Assembly (NCBI GenBank): GCA_009392295.1
Contig: VFGW01000008.1
Span: 62,001-126,000, forward strand
Reading direction: 5' to 3'
Length of the DNA: 64,000 nt
Origin: SAR202 cluster bacterium
GTDB taxonomy: Bacteria > Chloroflexota > Dehalococcoidia > Lucifugimonadales > GCA-2719675
The notes under the pieces were generated by a model. It saw only the letters and a list, made by a program, of their open reading frames with translations. It was not told the origin of the DNA and made no database searches. Below, piece after piece: positions 1 through 7,870 of the stretch; position 1 is the first letter of the stretch; every line of letters begins with the position of its first letter. Both the position numbers and the translations under genes were made by a program.

Positions 1-408
1 ATCGCTGACTCATCGATACCTTTTGTTGGAATTATTGAGCATACTAATTTAGTATCTTCTAGTTTATATGGCGGTAAGCACATATTGTATATTACAAATT
101 ATTTAACTAAAGAAAATAGATTGTATAAGTTAGAACATAAAGATTTACTTTCAGAGTATATTCCACACTTATTGAAAATTAACCCTGAATTTGATGGATC
201 TTTTATAGAAGATAGTTACATACATAAAGTTGATTATGCACAACCTATAGTTGGTTCGAATTATTCAAAAATAATTTTAGAACATAATACCCCAATTAAA
301 GGATTGTATTTATGTAATACAACACAAGTTTATCCAGAAGATCGTGGAACGAATTACAGTGTACAGTTAGGAAAGAAAATTGCTGCAAAAGTTATGGAAA
401 AGCAATAA
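1..408 (+). CDS. FAD-dependent oxidoreductase, C-terminal part (partial)
   Basis: The frame is open from the first base, so the gene begins upstream of the window; 135 residues are visible. The last 40 residues (GLYLCNTTQVYPEDRGTN followed by a Gly-Lys-Lys-Ile-Ala helix) resemble the C-terminal FAD-contacting segment of the amine oxidase/protoporphyrinogen oxidase-like family, in which a Gly-Leu-Tyr strand is followed by a Pro/Arg-Gly turn and a final helix. The Rossmann dinucleotide motif that would confirm the family lies outside the window. Substrate cannot be inferred. A gap of about 100 bases separates it from the next gene. Confidence 0.5.
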   Translation: MADSSIPFVGIIEHTNLVSSSLYGGKHILYITNYLTKENRLYKLEHKDLLSEYIPHLLKINPEFDGSFIEDSYIHKVDYAQPIVGSNYSKIILEHNTPIKGLYLCNTTQVYPEDRGTNYSVQLGKKIAAKVMEKQ

Positions 409-511
409 AAAATTGATGTTCAACAAAATTGCAGTTGTTATTATATGATGCTTAATTGTTGCTGTGCTATTATATTTTCTCATTAATATATATATCAGAG
501 GGGAACCATAA

Positions 512-979
512 TTGAGTGAACAGAAAATCAAGGATGAAATAAATAAAATTTTATCCAGCCCAACTGATGGTACTGTAACGGTTTTATCATGCTTATTATT
601 AGTTCAAGATGAAATAGGATATATACCTGATGAGGCTGTTGAAGAAATTGCATCATTTTTGAAAACTAGTATTAATGAAGTATGGGGTGTTGCAACATTT
701 TATACAAATTTTAGATTTACTCCCCCTTGCAAAAATATTTTAGAGGTTTGTTGGGGGCCTACTTGTCATTTAAAAGGTGCTCCTGATCTGATATCAGGGT
801 TTTTAGACAAATTGAATTTAGAAGAAGAAGGAGACTCTAAAGACAAAGATGTTTCTGTAAGGTATAACACCTGTTTAGGTGCTTGCCAGCAAGCCCCTGT
901 GATTAGCATTAATCATTCATTGAGAGGTAATGTAAAAGTTTCTGAAATTTCTAATATTATTGATTTTGTTGCTGATTAA
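512..979 (+). CDS. nuoE: NuoE-like NADH dehydrogenase subunit, thioredoxin-like [2Fe-2S]
   Basis: 155 residues, normal for the 24-kDa/NuoE family. An N-terminal helical part is followed by a thioredoxin-like domain with the four [2Fe-2S] ligands C80, C85, C121 and C125 (CWGPTC and CLGAC). In complex I, NAD-dependent formate dehydrogenases and multimeric hydrogenases this subunit holds cluster N1a and works with the NuoF flavoprotein. The start is TTG, chosen because AGAGGGG lies about 7 bases upstream and no ATG fits. It is followed 23 bases later by the nuoF-like gene and then by a large Fe-S/molybdopterin subunit, so the three form one soluble NADH-oxidising module. Confidence 0.85.
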   Translation: MSEQKIKDEINKILSSPTDGTVTVLSCLLLVQDEIGYIPDEAVEEIASFLKTSINEVWGVATFYTNFRFTPPCKNILEVCWGPTCHLKGAPDLISGFLDKLNLEEEGDSKDKDVSVRYNTCLGACQQAPVISINHSLRGNVKVSEISNIIDFVAD

Positions 980-1002
980 ATTTATGAAATGGGAAAAATA
1001 AA

Positions 1003-2781
1003 TTGACGGCCAATTTTTCACAATTAAAAATAGAAGCTGAGCAAGAATGGAGCCAACTTGTTAATAGCTCTAAAGCTTGGATTAGAATTGGTTCTTCTAT
1101 GTGCGGTCAAGCGGCAGGAGCTTTTGGAACTTCTGTAGCTATATCCACGCAAACTTCTTCCAGAAAATTAGATGTTAACATCGATCAGGTTGGCTGTATT
1201 GGGCTTTGTTATTTAGAACCTATAGTTGATGTTTTAAGGCCTGGATCGTCTTCTAGAGTGTTTTTTGGAAATGTTTCCTCTGAGTCAATTGATGGTATTT
1301 TGCAGTACATTGAAACTGGGAAACTTCTTAAAGATCAAGTAAATATTATTGGTTATTTAGGGGAACAAGAAATAGATGGTCTTTCAAGTTTAAGAGATTT
1401 AAGTGGATTTAATTTACAACAAAGGGTTGCTTTGAAGAATGTGGGAAATATTGCGCCAGGGAATATACAGCAATATATCGCAAATGGAGGATATCAGGCT
1501 TTAAATGACTCTTTAGAATTGGGCAAGCCTGATGAAATTGTTAAAGTAATGCAAGAATCTGGCCTCAGAGGTAGAGGTGGCGCAGGATTTCCTACGGGGT
1601 TAAAGTGGAGTTTTATGGTAAGATCCCCTGGGCCAGTAAAATATATTTTGGCTAACTGCGAAGAAGGTGATCCAGGCGCTTATAATGACAAAGGTATTTT
1701 AGAAGGCGATCCTCACATGCTTTTGGAAGGCGTTTTACTTGCAGGTTACGCAACTGGAGCATCTAATGGGGTTGTTTTTATTCGACACGGTCATGATGGA
1801 CCTATTGACAGAACCAAAGAAGCAATTAGCCAAGCTTATTCATCAGGTTTGTTAGGTAAAAATATACTTGGTTTTGATTTTAATTTTGATATTGAAATTT
1901 CTTTAACTGGGGATTCATATGTTGCAGGTGAGGAAACTGCATTGATGGAATCTATCGAAGGCAAAAGGGCTATGCCTAGATTTAAACCACCCTTTCCTGC
2001 TGTTTCAGGTCTTTGGGAAAAACCTACCACCATAAATAATGTAAAAACATTAGCTTATGCACCTGAAATAATTAAGCATGGAGAAGGCTGGTACTCTTCT
2101 ATTGGTGTAAATCGGAGTAAAGGGACTGTAATTATATGTTTAAATGGTGATATTAATAAACCAGGAATGTATGAAGTGCCATTTGGATTAACTCTTGGAG
2201 ATATAATTCATGAAATTGGGGGAGGAATTCCTAATGGAAAATCTTTAAAAATGCTACAAACAGGAGGTCCACTGGGAGGTGTTTTAGGGAAAGAATCTTT
2301 GGATATGACTTTAGATTTGGAAGAAATGTCTCAAGCGGGTGCAATTTTAGGATCTGGTGGCATTATAGTTGCTGATGAAGAAAAATGTGCTGTAGATATG
2401 ACTAGGATTTTAGTAGCTTTTTGTCAATTTGAATCTTGTGGTAAGTGCTTTCCTTGCAGATTAGGAATGGTAAATTTGTTAGAAATTGTTGAAAGAATTA
2501 CTCGTTGTGAGGCTAGAGAGGGTGATTTAGATCTGATGAAAGATGTTGGGCAAAACATGCAAATGGGTTCTTTATGCGCTCATGGTCAACTTGGGTTTAA
2601 TCCTATTCGCTCCGCAATAACTTATTTTGAACCTGATTTTATTTCTCATATTAAAGATAGTAAATGTCCGACTGGGAGCTGTGAAAAATTAGTTTATTTA
2701 CCTAAAAATACTAGAGCATTAGGTGAAATAAATAGAGAGAATCAAGATAAACAATATATACCTATAAATAATATAATTTAA
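1003..2781 (+). CDS. nuoF: NuoF-like NADH-binding flavoprotein with N-terminal thioredoxin-like domain
   Basis: 592 residues, longer than plain NuoF (about 440) because residues 1-110 form an extra thioredoxin-like ferredoxin domain as in HndC/FdsB/HoxF-type proteins; only three Cys ligands are visible there (C34, C65, C69). The FMN/NADH-binding core begins with GRGGAGFPTGLKW (near residue 190), followed by an SLBB domain and the C-terminal [4Fe-4S] site ESCGKCFPCR plus SLCAHG. It transfers electrons between NAD(H) and the FeS chain of its partners. TTG start with a weak upstream GGGAAAA. It lies between the NuoE-like and molybdopterin subunits in one operon. Confidence 0.85.
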   Translation: MTANFSQLKIEAEQEWSQLVNSSKAWIRIGSSMCGQAAGAFGTSVAISTQTSSRKLDVNIDQVGCIGLCYLEPIVDVLRPGSSSRVFFGNVSSESIDGILQYIETGKLLKDQVNIIGYLGEQEIDGLSSLRDLSGFNLQQRVALKNVGNIAPGNIQQYIANGGYQALNDSLELGKPDEIVKVMQESGLRGRGGAGFPTGLKWSFMVRSPGPVKYILANCEEGDPGAYNDKGILEGDPHMLLEGVLLAGYATGASNGVVFIRHGHDGPIDRTKEAISQAYSSGLLGKNILGFDFNFDIEISLTGDSYVAGEETALMESIEGKRAMPRFKPPFPAVSGLWEKPTTINNVKTLAYAPEIIKHGEGWYSSIGVNRSKGTVIICLNGDINKPGMYEVPFGLTLGDIIHEIGGGIPNGKSLKMLQTGGPLGGVLGKESLDMTLDLEEMSQAGAILGSGGIIVADEEKCAVDMTRILVAFCQFESCGKCFPCRLGMVNLLEIVERITRCEAREGDLDLMKDVGQNMQMGSLCAHGQLGFNPIRSAITYFEPDFISHIKDSKCPTGSCEKLVYLPKNTRALGEINRENQDKQYIPINNII

Positions 2782-2796
2782 ATTGGAATTTTTAAA

Positions 2797-5580
2797 ATGG
2801 TTGTAAGAGATACTAAAGTTAAATTGAAAATAGATGGAATAGAAGTTGAGGCTGATCCAGGTCAAAATGTTTTGCAAGCTGCACTTGATGCTGGTTTGTA
2901 TATTCCTTATTTATGCTATTATCCTGGAATGAAATCTTTTGGTGCGTGCAGAATGTGCTTGGTGAAGGTAGAGCAACCTGGCCCAGATGGAGTTATGAAA
3001 CCTTTACCTGGAGCTCCGGCTTCTTGCACAACTCCTGTGGCAGAAGGCATGGTTGTTACAACAAATCTAAAAGAAACTAAAGATTTAAGAAAAGGTATCA
3101 TGGAGCTATTGATTTCTGAACATCCTCATGGTTGTTTGACTTGCCATAGAATTGATTTGTGTGGACCGAGTGATATTTGTTTAAGACATGTCTCAGTAAA
3201 TGATAGATGTGTTACTTGCCCCAAAAATGAAAGGTGTGAGCTTAAAGATACAGTTCGATATATGGAAATGGATTTAGATACTCCATTGACATACAATAAT
3301 AGAAATCTTCCTTTGGAAGTCAAGGATCCTTTATGGGATATGGATATGAACTTATGTATTGTGTGCGGTAGATGTGTAAGGATTTGTAGTGAAATTAGAG
3401 GTGACAATGCTTTAACTTTCATTAGCCGCTCAGGGCGTAGTTTGATTGGCACATCCAATGGAGGATCTTTATTGGAATCTGGATGTGAATTTTGTGGTGC
3501 TTGTATTGATGTTTGTCCTACAGGCGCGTTGGTAGAGAAAGATTTTAAATGGGATAAACCATCAAAGATTGTTAAATCTATTTGTCCTCATTGCCCAGTT
3601 GGCTGTGAATTGAAAATGGAGATTGATAAGAAAAATAGATTGATAAGGTCTGTTGGTAATTTAGAAGGTCCGGCAAATAAAGGACAACTTTGTTTCAGGG
3701 GAAAATTTGGTTTAAATTTTGTCAATGATAATAATCGTATTACAAAGCCGTTAATAAGAGTTAATGGTGAATTGGTTGAAACCACTTTTAAAAATGCAAT
3801 AAGTGTTGTTGCTAATAATTTAAATAAATATTCTGGGAAAGAATTTGCAGCATTGATTTCTCCTACTGCAACAAATGAAGATGCTTATGTTTTGCAAAAA
3901 TTCACTCGATTGATTATGGGTTCAAATAATATTGATGTTTCTTCTAACGTTGTTCCTGAAATTACAGATGAAATTTTTAGAATGACCGGAATACCAGGTT
4001 CTAGTAGTTCAATTTGGGATTTGGAACATTCTAAAAGTATTATGATTGTATCTAGTAATCTTACAGAGAAACAGAACGTTTTAGGCGTACCAATTAAAAA
4101 AGCTATAGATAATGGAGCAAAATTAGTTGTAATTGATCAACGTGAAACAGAGTTGACCCGTTTTGCTGCGAAATGGTTAAAACCAAAATATGGTACAGAG
4201 CTTCATCTAATTGCGGGTATGATCAAAGTTATTTTGGATGAAGTTTTAGATGATCATGATTTTATTGAACAATATACTCTAGGGATTCAAGATTTAAAAA
4301 AGAGTCTTTGGAGCTTTGACATTATTAATGTTAGTAATATTTCTGGAGTTTCAGTTGAAGATATCAGGGAGGCTGCGCGTATTATAGGTAATGATTCTCC
4401 TGCTGGAATACTTTATGCTTTAGAATTATTACCTTCTCAATTGAGAGCTGAATGTACAAAAGCTTTGGTTAATTTAGCACTTGTTACCGGTAGTTTAGGA
4501 CGTGATTCAGGAGGGATTTTCCCTCTTTTTGATGGAGCCAATGAGCAGGGTATTAAAGATGTAGGATGTTCTAACACATTTTTGCCAGGGTATCGTTTAA
4601 TTTCTGACAATTCTAGTATAAATTATTTTCAAGATGTATGGGGTTCAAATTTAAATAATTCTTCAGGAATTCCTCTTGGTCAGTTTAATCGTGAGGTTTT
4701 TTCAGGTCAAATTAAGGCTTTAATGACTATAGGTGAAAATGCAACATTGATTAATGGAAATGATTCAGAATTTAAAGAATCTATTGCGAAATTAGATTTT
4801 TTCGTAACTACTGATTATTCAAATAATGAAATTACATCGTTGGCGGATGTTATTTTCCCAGCAGCTGTTTTTTCTGAAAAATCTGGAACATTTACTAATA
4901 TAGAAAAAAGGATTCAGTTTATTCGACCTGGTATGACTTCTAAAGATGAAGTTTCTGAAGATTGGTACACTTTGATTCAAATTGCAAAAGCTATGGGCTC
5001 TTCAAAGTTTGAATATAAATCTTCTGAAGAAATTTTTTCTGATATTTCCAATGAAGTTTCTATGTATTCAGATATTTCATATGATCTATTAGATAAAGAA
5101 GGAATTGTGTGGACACCAAATTCTTGGAGTGAATTATTTTCTGATAAGAAATCGGAAAATTCTACAAATAATCAAGATATTCTATTGAAATTTGATCCAA
5201 TTAATTTTACAGATGATATTGAAGTGATAACATCTAAAGAATTTCCCTATTTATTGGTTCAAGGTAGAGTTTTGTTTGATGAAGAATTATCTAATGTTAA
5301 ATTAGAAAATGGTAGATATAAATCTCAAACTAATCCTGTTTTTGATCTACATCCAGAAGATGCTTCAAAATTAGGTATTGTTGAAGGCCAAACAATCGAA
5401 GTGATTTCTCAGGAAAATAAAATTCAAGGCATTGTAGGTTTAAAGTCGACCCAACCTGGGGTTGTTTCTCATAAATCTATGTTTGGTGATTTAATTAATC
5501 AATTACAAATTTCTAAAAACTTTCAAGTTTCAAAAAATACAGATCTTAATTTGGTACCTATAAGTATAAAAAAGCTCTAG
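2797..5580 (+). CDS. NuoG / formate-dehydrogenase-alpha-like molybdopterin oxidoreductase
   Basis: 927 residues. In order: plant-type [2Fe-2S] (C40, C51, C54, C77); His-Cys [4Fe-4S] (H109, C113, C116, C122); two ferredoxin-type [4Fe-4S] sites (C187/190/193/197 and C230/233/236/240); a molybdopterin-family [4Fe-4S] site (C263, C266, C270, C299); the large MopB domain; and a C-terminal molydopterin-dinucleotide-binding barrel (residues about 820-927). This is the layout of NAD-dependent formate dehydrogenase alpha subunits. However, where those carry catalytic Cys or Sec after the Gly-Thr-Asn-Asn-Val-Asp segment, this protein reads GSNNIDVSSNVVPE, with Val386 at the expected position. It may therefore be a NuoG-like electron conduit or have another substrate. 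A moaA gene lies elsewhere in the window. Confidence 0.75.
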   Translation: MVVRDTKVKLKIDGIEVEADPGQNVLQAALDAGLYIPYLCYYPGMKSFGACRMCLVKVEQPGPDGVMKPLPGAPASCTTPVAEGMVVTTNLKETKDLRKGIMELLISEHPHGCLTCHRIDLCGPSDICLRHVSVNDRCVTCPKNERCELKDTVRYMEMDLDTPLTYNNRNLPLEVKDPLWDMDMNLCIVCGRCVRICSEIRGDNALTFISRSGRSLIGTSNGGSLLESGCEFCGACIDVCPTGALVEKDFKWDKPSKIVKSICPHCPVGCELKMEIDKKNRLIRSVGNLEGPANKGQLCFRGKFGLNFVNDNNRITKPLIRVNGELVETTFKNAISVVANNLNKYSGKEFAALISPTATNEDAYVLQKFTRLIMGSNNIDVSSNVVPEITDEIFRMTGIPGSSSSIWDLEHSKSIMIVSSNLTEKQNVLGVPIKKAIDNGAKLVVIDQRETELTRFAAKWLKPKYGTELHLIAGMIKVILDEVLDDHDFIEQYTLGIQDLKKSLWSFDIINVSNISGVSVEDIREAARIIGNDSPAGILYALELLPSQLRAECTKALVNLALVTGSLGRDSGGIFPLFDGANEQGIKDVGCSNTFLPGYRLISDNSSINYFQDVWGSNLNNSSGIPLGQFNREVFSGQIKALMTIGENATLINGNDSEFKESIAKLDFFVTTDYSNNEITSLADVIFPAAVFSEKSGTFTNIEKRIQFIRPGMTSKDEVSEDWYTLIQIAKAMGSSKFEYKSSEEIFSDISNEVSMYSDISYDLLDKEGIVWTPNSWSELFSDKKSENSTNNQDILLKFDPINFTDDIEVITSKEFPYLLVQGRVLFDEELSNVKLENGRYKSQTNPVFDLHPEDASKLGIVEGQTIEVISQENKIQGIVGLKSTQPGVVSHKSMFGDLINQLQISKNFQVSKNTDLNLVPISIKKL

Positions 5581-5607
5581 TTAGGTAATTATTTTTATAT
5601 ATAAAAA

Positions 5608-6222
5608 CTAATTTGAGTTTTGTTCTTCAGCGTTAGCTTCAGGCTGAATATTTTCTGCGTCAGTATTTGAGTTTTGTTCTTCAGCGTTAGCTTCAGGCTG
5701 AATATTTTCTGCGTCAGTATTTGAGTTTTGTTCTTCAGCGTTAGCTTCAGGCTGAGTATTTTCTGCGTCAGTATTTGAGTTTTGTTCTTCAGCGTTAGCT
5801 TCAGGCTGAGTATTTTCTGCGTCAGTATTTGAGTTTTGTTCTTCAGTGTTAGCTTCAGTAGAAGTACTTTCTTTAGATGAATTAATTTTTTTGTCATTGT
5901 TAGAAGTTTCAGAATTTTTATCATATGAATTATTTGACCTCATTGAAAGCCTAGCTGATCCATGGCTACCATCAGAAGGAAGTAGAGATAATATTCGTGC
6001 ACGTTTGATTGCTGTAGATAGTGCTCGTTGGTGTTTAGGGCAAACACCAGTTTTTCTAGAAGATTCAATTTTGTTTTGGTCAGAAATATATCTCCGAAGC
6101 GTGTTGATGTCTTTATAATCTATATAAGAAATTTTATTTAAACAAAAGTGACATACTTTTCTTTTTTGAAAGAATTTTGATTTACCTCTAAATGTTTTTT
6201 GAGTTTGGTCGAATGTTGTCAA
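5608..6222 (-). CDS. rpsR: 30S ribosomal protein bS18 with acidic repeat tail
   Basis: 204 residues against the usual 70-90. Residues 20-88 are S18: CHFC (C24, C27) and CPKH (C61, H64) form the zinc-binding variant of the family, followed by the rRNA-binding helix around KRARILSLLP. From about residue 89 the protein continues into a low-complexity tail rich in Asn, Ser, Glu and Gln, ending in nearly five copies of an 18-residue unit (EANAEEQNSNTDAENTQP). The tail lacks positive charge and is probably disordered. TTG start with AAAGGA upstream. It is the last gene of rpsF-ssb-rpsR, a conserved bacterial order. The tail is in frame with no break, so it is part of the predicted protein. Confidence 0.9.
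   Translation of the reverse strand: MTTFDQTQKTFRGKSKFFQKRKVCHFCLNKISYIDYKDINTLRRYISDQNKIESSRKTGVCPKHQRALSTAIKRARILSLLPSDGSHGSARLSMRSNNSYDKNSETSNNDKKINSSKESTSTEANTEEQNSNTDAENTQPEANAEEQNSNTDAENTQPEANAEEQNSNTDAENIQPEANAEEQNSNTDAENIQPEANAEEQNSN
5612..5866 (-). repeat. Tandem 54-bp coding repeat in rpsR
   Basis: Four almost identical 54-bp units start at 5612, 5666, 5720 and 5774; a fifth, diverged unit starts at 5828. The period equals 18 codons, so copy-number change would keep the frame. Units 1-2 and 3-4 differ from each other at one codon (Ile versus Thr). The near-identity of units suggests recent expansion by slippage or unequal recombination. Confidence 0.95.
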
Positions 6223-6253
6223 TCTTTATAATCCTTTACAATGTTTTTGAGAT

Positions 6254-6661
6254 TTACCAAGGCAGATCTTCTGGGTTATCAATGTCCTGAGAATCATTAT
6301 TATTAGACTGGAAATTATCGTTGTTATTTTGGTCAGAATTAATTCTGCTTAAAAATTCTATATTATTACAATTTATTTCTAATGACGCCCTAGATTGACC
6401 TTCTTGGTCTGTCCATGCATTGGTACTAACTCTACCTTCAACATATACTTTCATGCCCTTAACAACATATTGATTGCATGTTTCAGCAAGCTTGTTCCAT
6501 GCAGAAACTCTAAACCAGTCAGTTTCTTCTTTTTGTTCACCTGAAGAAGTAGTATAGCGCCTACTTGTTGCTACACTAAAAGATGTAACAGCTGATCCAT
6601 TTGGAGTATATCTCATTTCAGGATCACTTCCTACGTTTCCAATAATCATTGTTTTATTCAT
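6254..6661 (-). CDS. ssb: Single-stranded DNA-binding protein
   Basis: 135 residues. The N-terminal OB fold (about residues 1-105) is recognisable from the opening MNKTMIIGNVGSDPEMRYTP and the aromatic DNA-binding positions (for example DWFRVSAWNKLAE). It is followed by an Asn/Gln/Asp-rich linker and an acidic tip ending in EDLPW, the counterpart of the DDDIPF tip that recruits repair and replication proteins; Trp replaces the terminal Phe. ATG start with AGGGGAA upstream. It lies between rpsF and rpsR, the usual place for ssb in many bacteria. Confidence 0.95.
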   Translation of the reverse strand: MNKTMIIGNVGSDPEMRYTPNGSAVTSFSVATSRRYTTSSGEQKEETDWFRVSAWNKLAETCNQYVVKGMKVYVEGRVSTNAWTDQEGQSRASLEINCNNIEFLSRINSDQNNNDNFQSNNNDSQDIDNPEDLPW

Positions 6662-6697
6662 TATGATTCCCCTTTTTAATGCCTAAGATAAAATCAA

Positions 6698-7003
6698 TTA
6701 GTTTATTTTAGTAATTAAGGATCTGATAATTGTTTCGTTAGCTTCAACAGTTTTATTTAATTGGACAATGGATGAAGTTAATATATCAAATTCAATCAAG
6801 ATGTAATGGCCTTCTTTAAATTTTTGGATAGGATAGCTAAGCTTTTTTAAACCCCAAATATCTGTTTTAACAATTGTTCCATTTAAGTTTTTTATTTCTG
6901 AAGAAACTTGACCCACAAGGTCGTTAATTTCTTTTTCAGTTATTTCTGGATTTAAAATAAAAACTATTTCATATTTTCGAATTTGTGTATTTGTAGAGAC
7001 CAC
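6698..7003 (-). CDS. rpsF: 30S ribosomal protein bS6
   Basis: 101 residues, normal length. The sequence starts with the S6 strand RKYEIVFILNPEITE and contains the conserved KKLSYPIQKFKEGHYILIEFD segment, which forms the beta strand contacting S18 in the 30S platform. The start is GTG, supported by GAGGT eight bases upstream. First gene of the rpsF-ssb-rpsR operon. Its promoter lies in a 49-bp sequence that is repeated upstream of the neighbouring foreign gene. Confidence 0.95.
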   Translation of the reverse strand: MVSTNTQIRKYEIVFILNPEITEKEINDLVGQVSSEIKNLNGTIVKTDIWGLKKLSYPIQKFKEGHYILIEFDILTSSIVQLNKTVEANETIIRSLITKIN

Positions 7004-7012
7004 GTTTTACCT

Positions 7013-7061
7013 CAATTTAACTACGATACGAGAGAATAATTATACCATGTGACTAATACAT
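7013..7061. repeat. 49-bp direct repeat, rpsF-proximal copy
   Basis: A perfect 49-bp match to 7786-7834 in the same orientation, 773 bp apart. Read on the minus strand it holds an extended -10 element (TG-G-TATAAT) and the 5' leader almost down to the Shine-Dalgarno sequence of rpsF. Flanking bases on both sides diverge at once, except for a short Shine-Dalgarno-like similarity. Confidence 0.97.
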
Positions 7062-7067
7062 CTACAA
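7039..7067 (-). promoter_or_regulatory. rpsF promoter
   Basis: On the minus strand TTGTAG (7067-7062), a 17-base spacer and TATAAT (7044-7039), preceded by TG one base upstream of the -10. Transcription would start near 7031, giving a leader of about 28 bases to the rpsF GTG. The -10 and spacer are within the 49-bp repeat; the -35 is just outside it. Confidence 0.7.
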
Positions 7068-7182
7068 TGATACTTTACTATTACTCAATTGTTAAACGTT
7101 TTTATTAGTCGTGCTTCTTCTAGATTGGTCAAAAATTTACAAATATTTTTAAATTGTCGGCATAAAGAATTTAATATGGTTT

Positions 7183-7773
7183 TTATGGTGTTTTGATCTC
7201 GAAATGCCCTAGTGATAGCTTGCCGCGTGGTTCTTGTGCGAACCCTACGAAAGAAAACCCATAGCTAGTGACAACTGATAGTACATCGTTAAGTGAGGTT
7301 ACATTAGAGGGGTGATTTTCCCAACTTCGATACCAGTGTTCCTGATCGTTGTGTAGTCTGATTATGTTCGGTTCAGAGGCCCACTCACCTTCAGAGATAT
7401 TCAATGGACTGCCATTCATATGCCAACGTACGCCGCCTTTATTAACCCAGAAGTAGCATTTTGCATCATTGAGTTGTAGATTGTCTCCTCGCAAGTATAC
7501 GGATATTTCAGCATTTCGTAAGTCCAGGGAATCTTCCCCGATCCAACTTCTATTTAGAATCAATGGGAGTATTGAGACCGGATTTTCTGGCGTGTCTGCA
7601 CTCCAGCGGCTTTCGTCAGTCCAGATGTATGGTCCGTCGTCAAGACCTCCTGTTCGTTCCCATGAAGTTAGGATAAATATATCTCTTCCTTTAGCTACAA
7701 TACTCCAGTGATAATCATAGCTACACCAACTTTCAGGCCCCTTCTCAAAATTATTTTTTAGTGACTCTTTCAA
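7183..7773 (-). CDS. Uncharacterised beta-rich protein, compositionally foreign
   Basis: 196 residues, family not recognised. It is rich in Trp, Ser, Asn and acidic residues with alternating hydrophobic strands, no signal peptide and no membrane segment; the central part (LDLRNAEISVYLRGDNLQLN through CYFWVN) suggests a beta-sandwich, perhaps carbohydrate-binding-like, but that is only an impression. GC is about 46% in lines I counted, against about 30% in carB next door, and codon use is different. TTG start with GGAGT nine bases upstream. The gene sits between carB and rpsF, and each side has one copy of a perfect 49-bp repeat containing the rpsF promoter, which implies insertion. No transposase or integrase is nearby. 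Confidence 0.75.
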   Translation of the reverse strand: MKESLKNNFEKGPESWCSYDYHWSIVAKGRDIFILTSWERTGGLDDGPYIWTDESRWSADTPENPVSILPLILNRSWIGEDSLDLRNAEISVYLRGDNLQLNDAKCYFWVNKGGVRWHMNGSPLNISEGEWASEPNIIRLHNDQEHWYRSWENHPSNVTSLNDVLSVVTSYGFSFVGFAQEPRGKLSLGHFEIKTP

Positions 7774-7785
7774 ATATAGTTACTC

Positions 7786-7834
7786 CAATTTAACTACGAT
7801 ACGAGAGAATAATTATACCATGTGACTAATACAT
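7786..7834. repeat. 49-bp direct repeat, carB-proximal copy
   Basis: Identical to 7013-7061. On the minus strand it supplies an extended -10 (TATAAT at 7817-7812) for the foreign gene starting at 7773. The -35 position just outside this copy is TAATAA (7840-7835), a poor match, whereas the rpsF copy has TTGTAG; so the two copies differ exactly from the -35 outward. Confidence 0.97.
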
Positions 7835-7870
7835 TTATTATGGATATTTTGTTGAATTATGGTTTGCATA

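Noticed and set aside
3937-3960. Selenocysteine codon in the FDH-like subunit
   Set aside because: No in-frame TGA in the expected place; the codon is for Val.
5612-5866. CRISPR-like tandem array
   Set aside because: Units are contiguous with no unique spacers, and lie inside a coding frame.
5595-5924. Second open frame across the 54-bp repeats, giving a Lys/Leu-rich repeat protein
   Set aside because: It is an out-of-frame reading of the rpsR tail; the repeat period keeps every frame open, and rpsR has the S18 domain and ribosome site.
7062-7785. Insertion sequence or integron cassette
   Set aside because: No transposase or integrase, no terminal inverted repeats or attC-like palindrome; the 49-bp repeats are far longer than target duplications.
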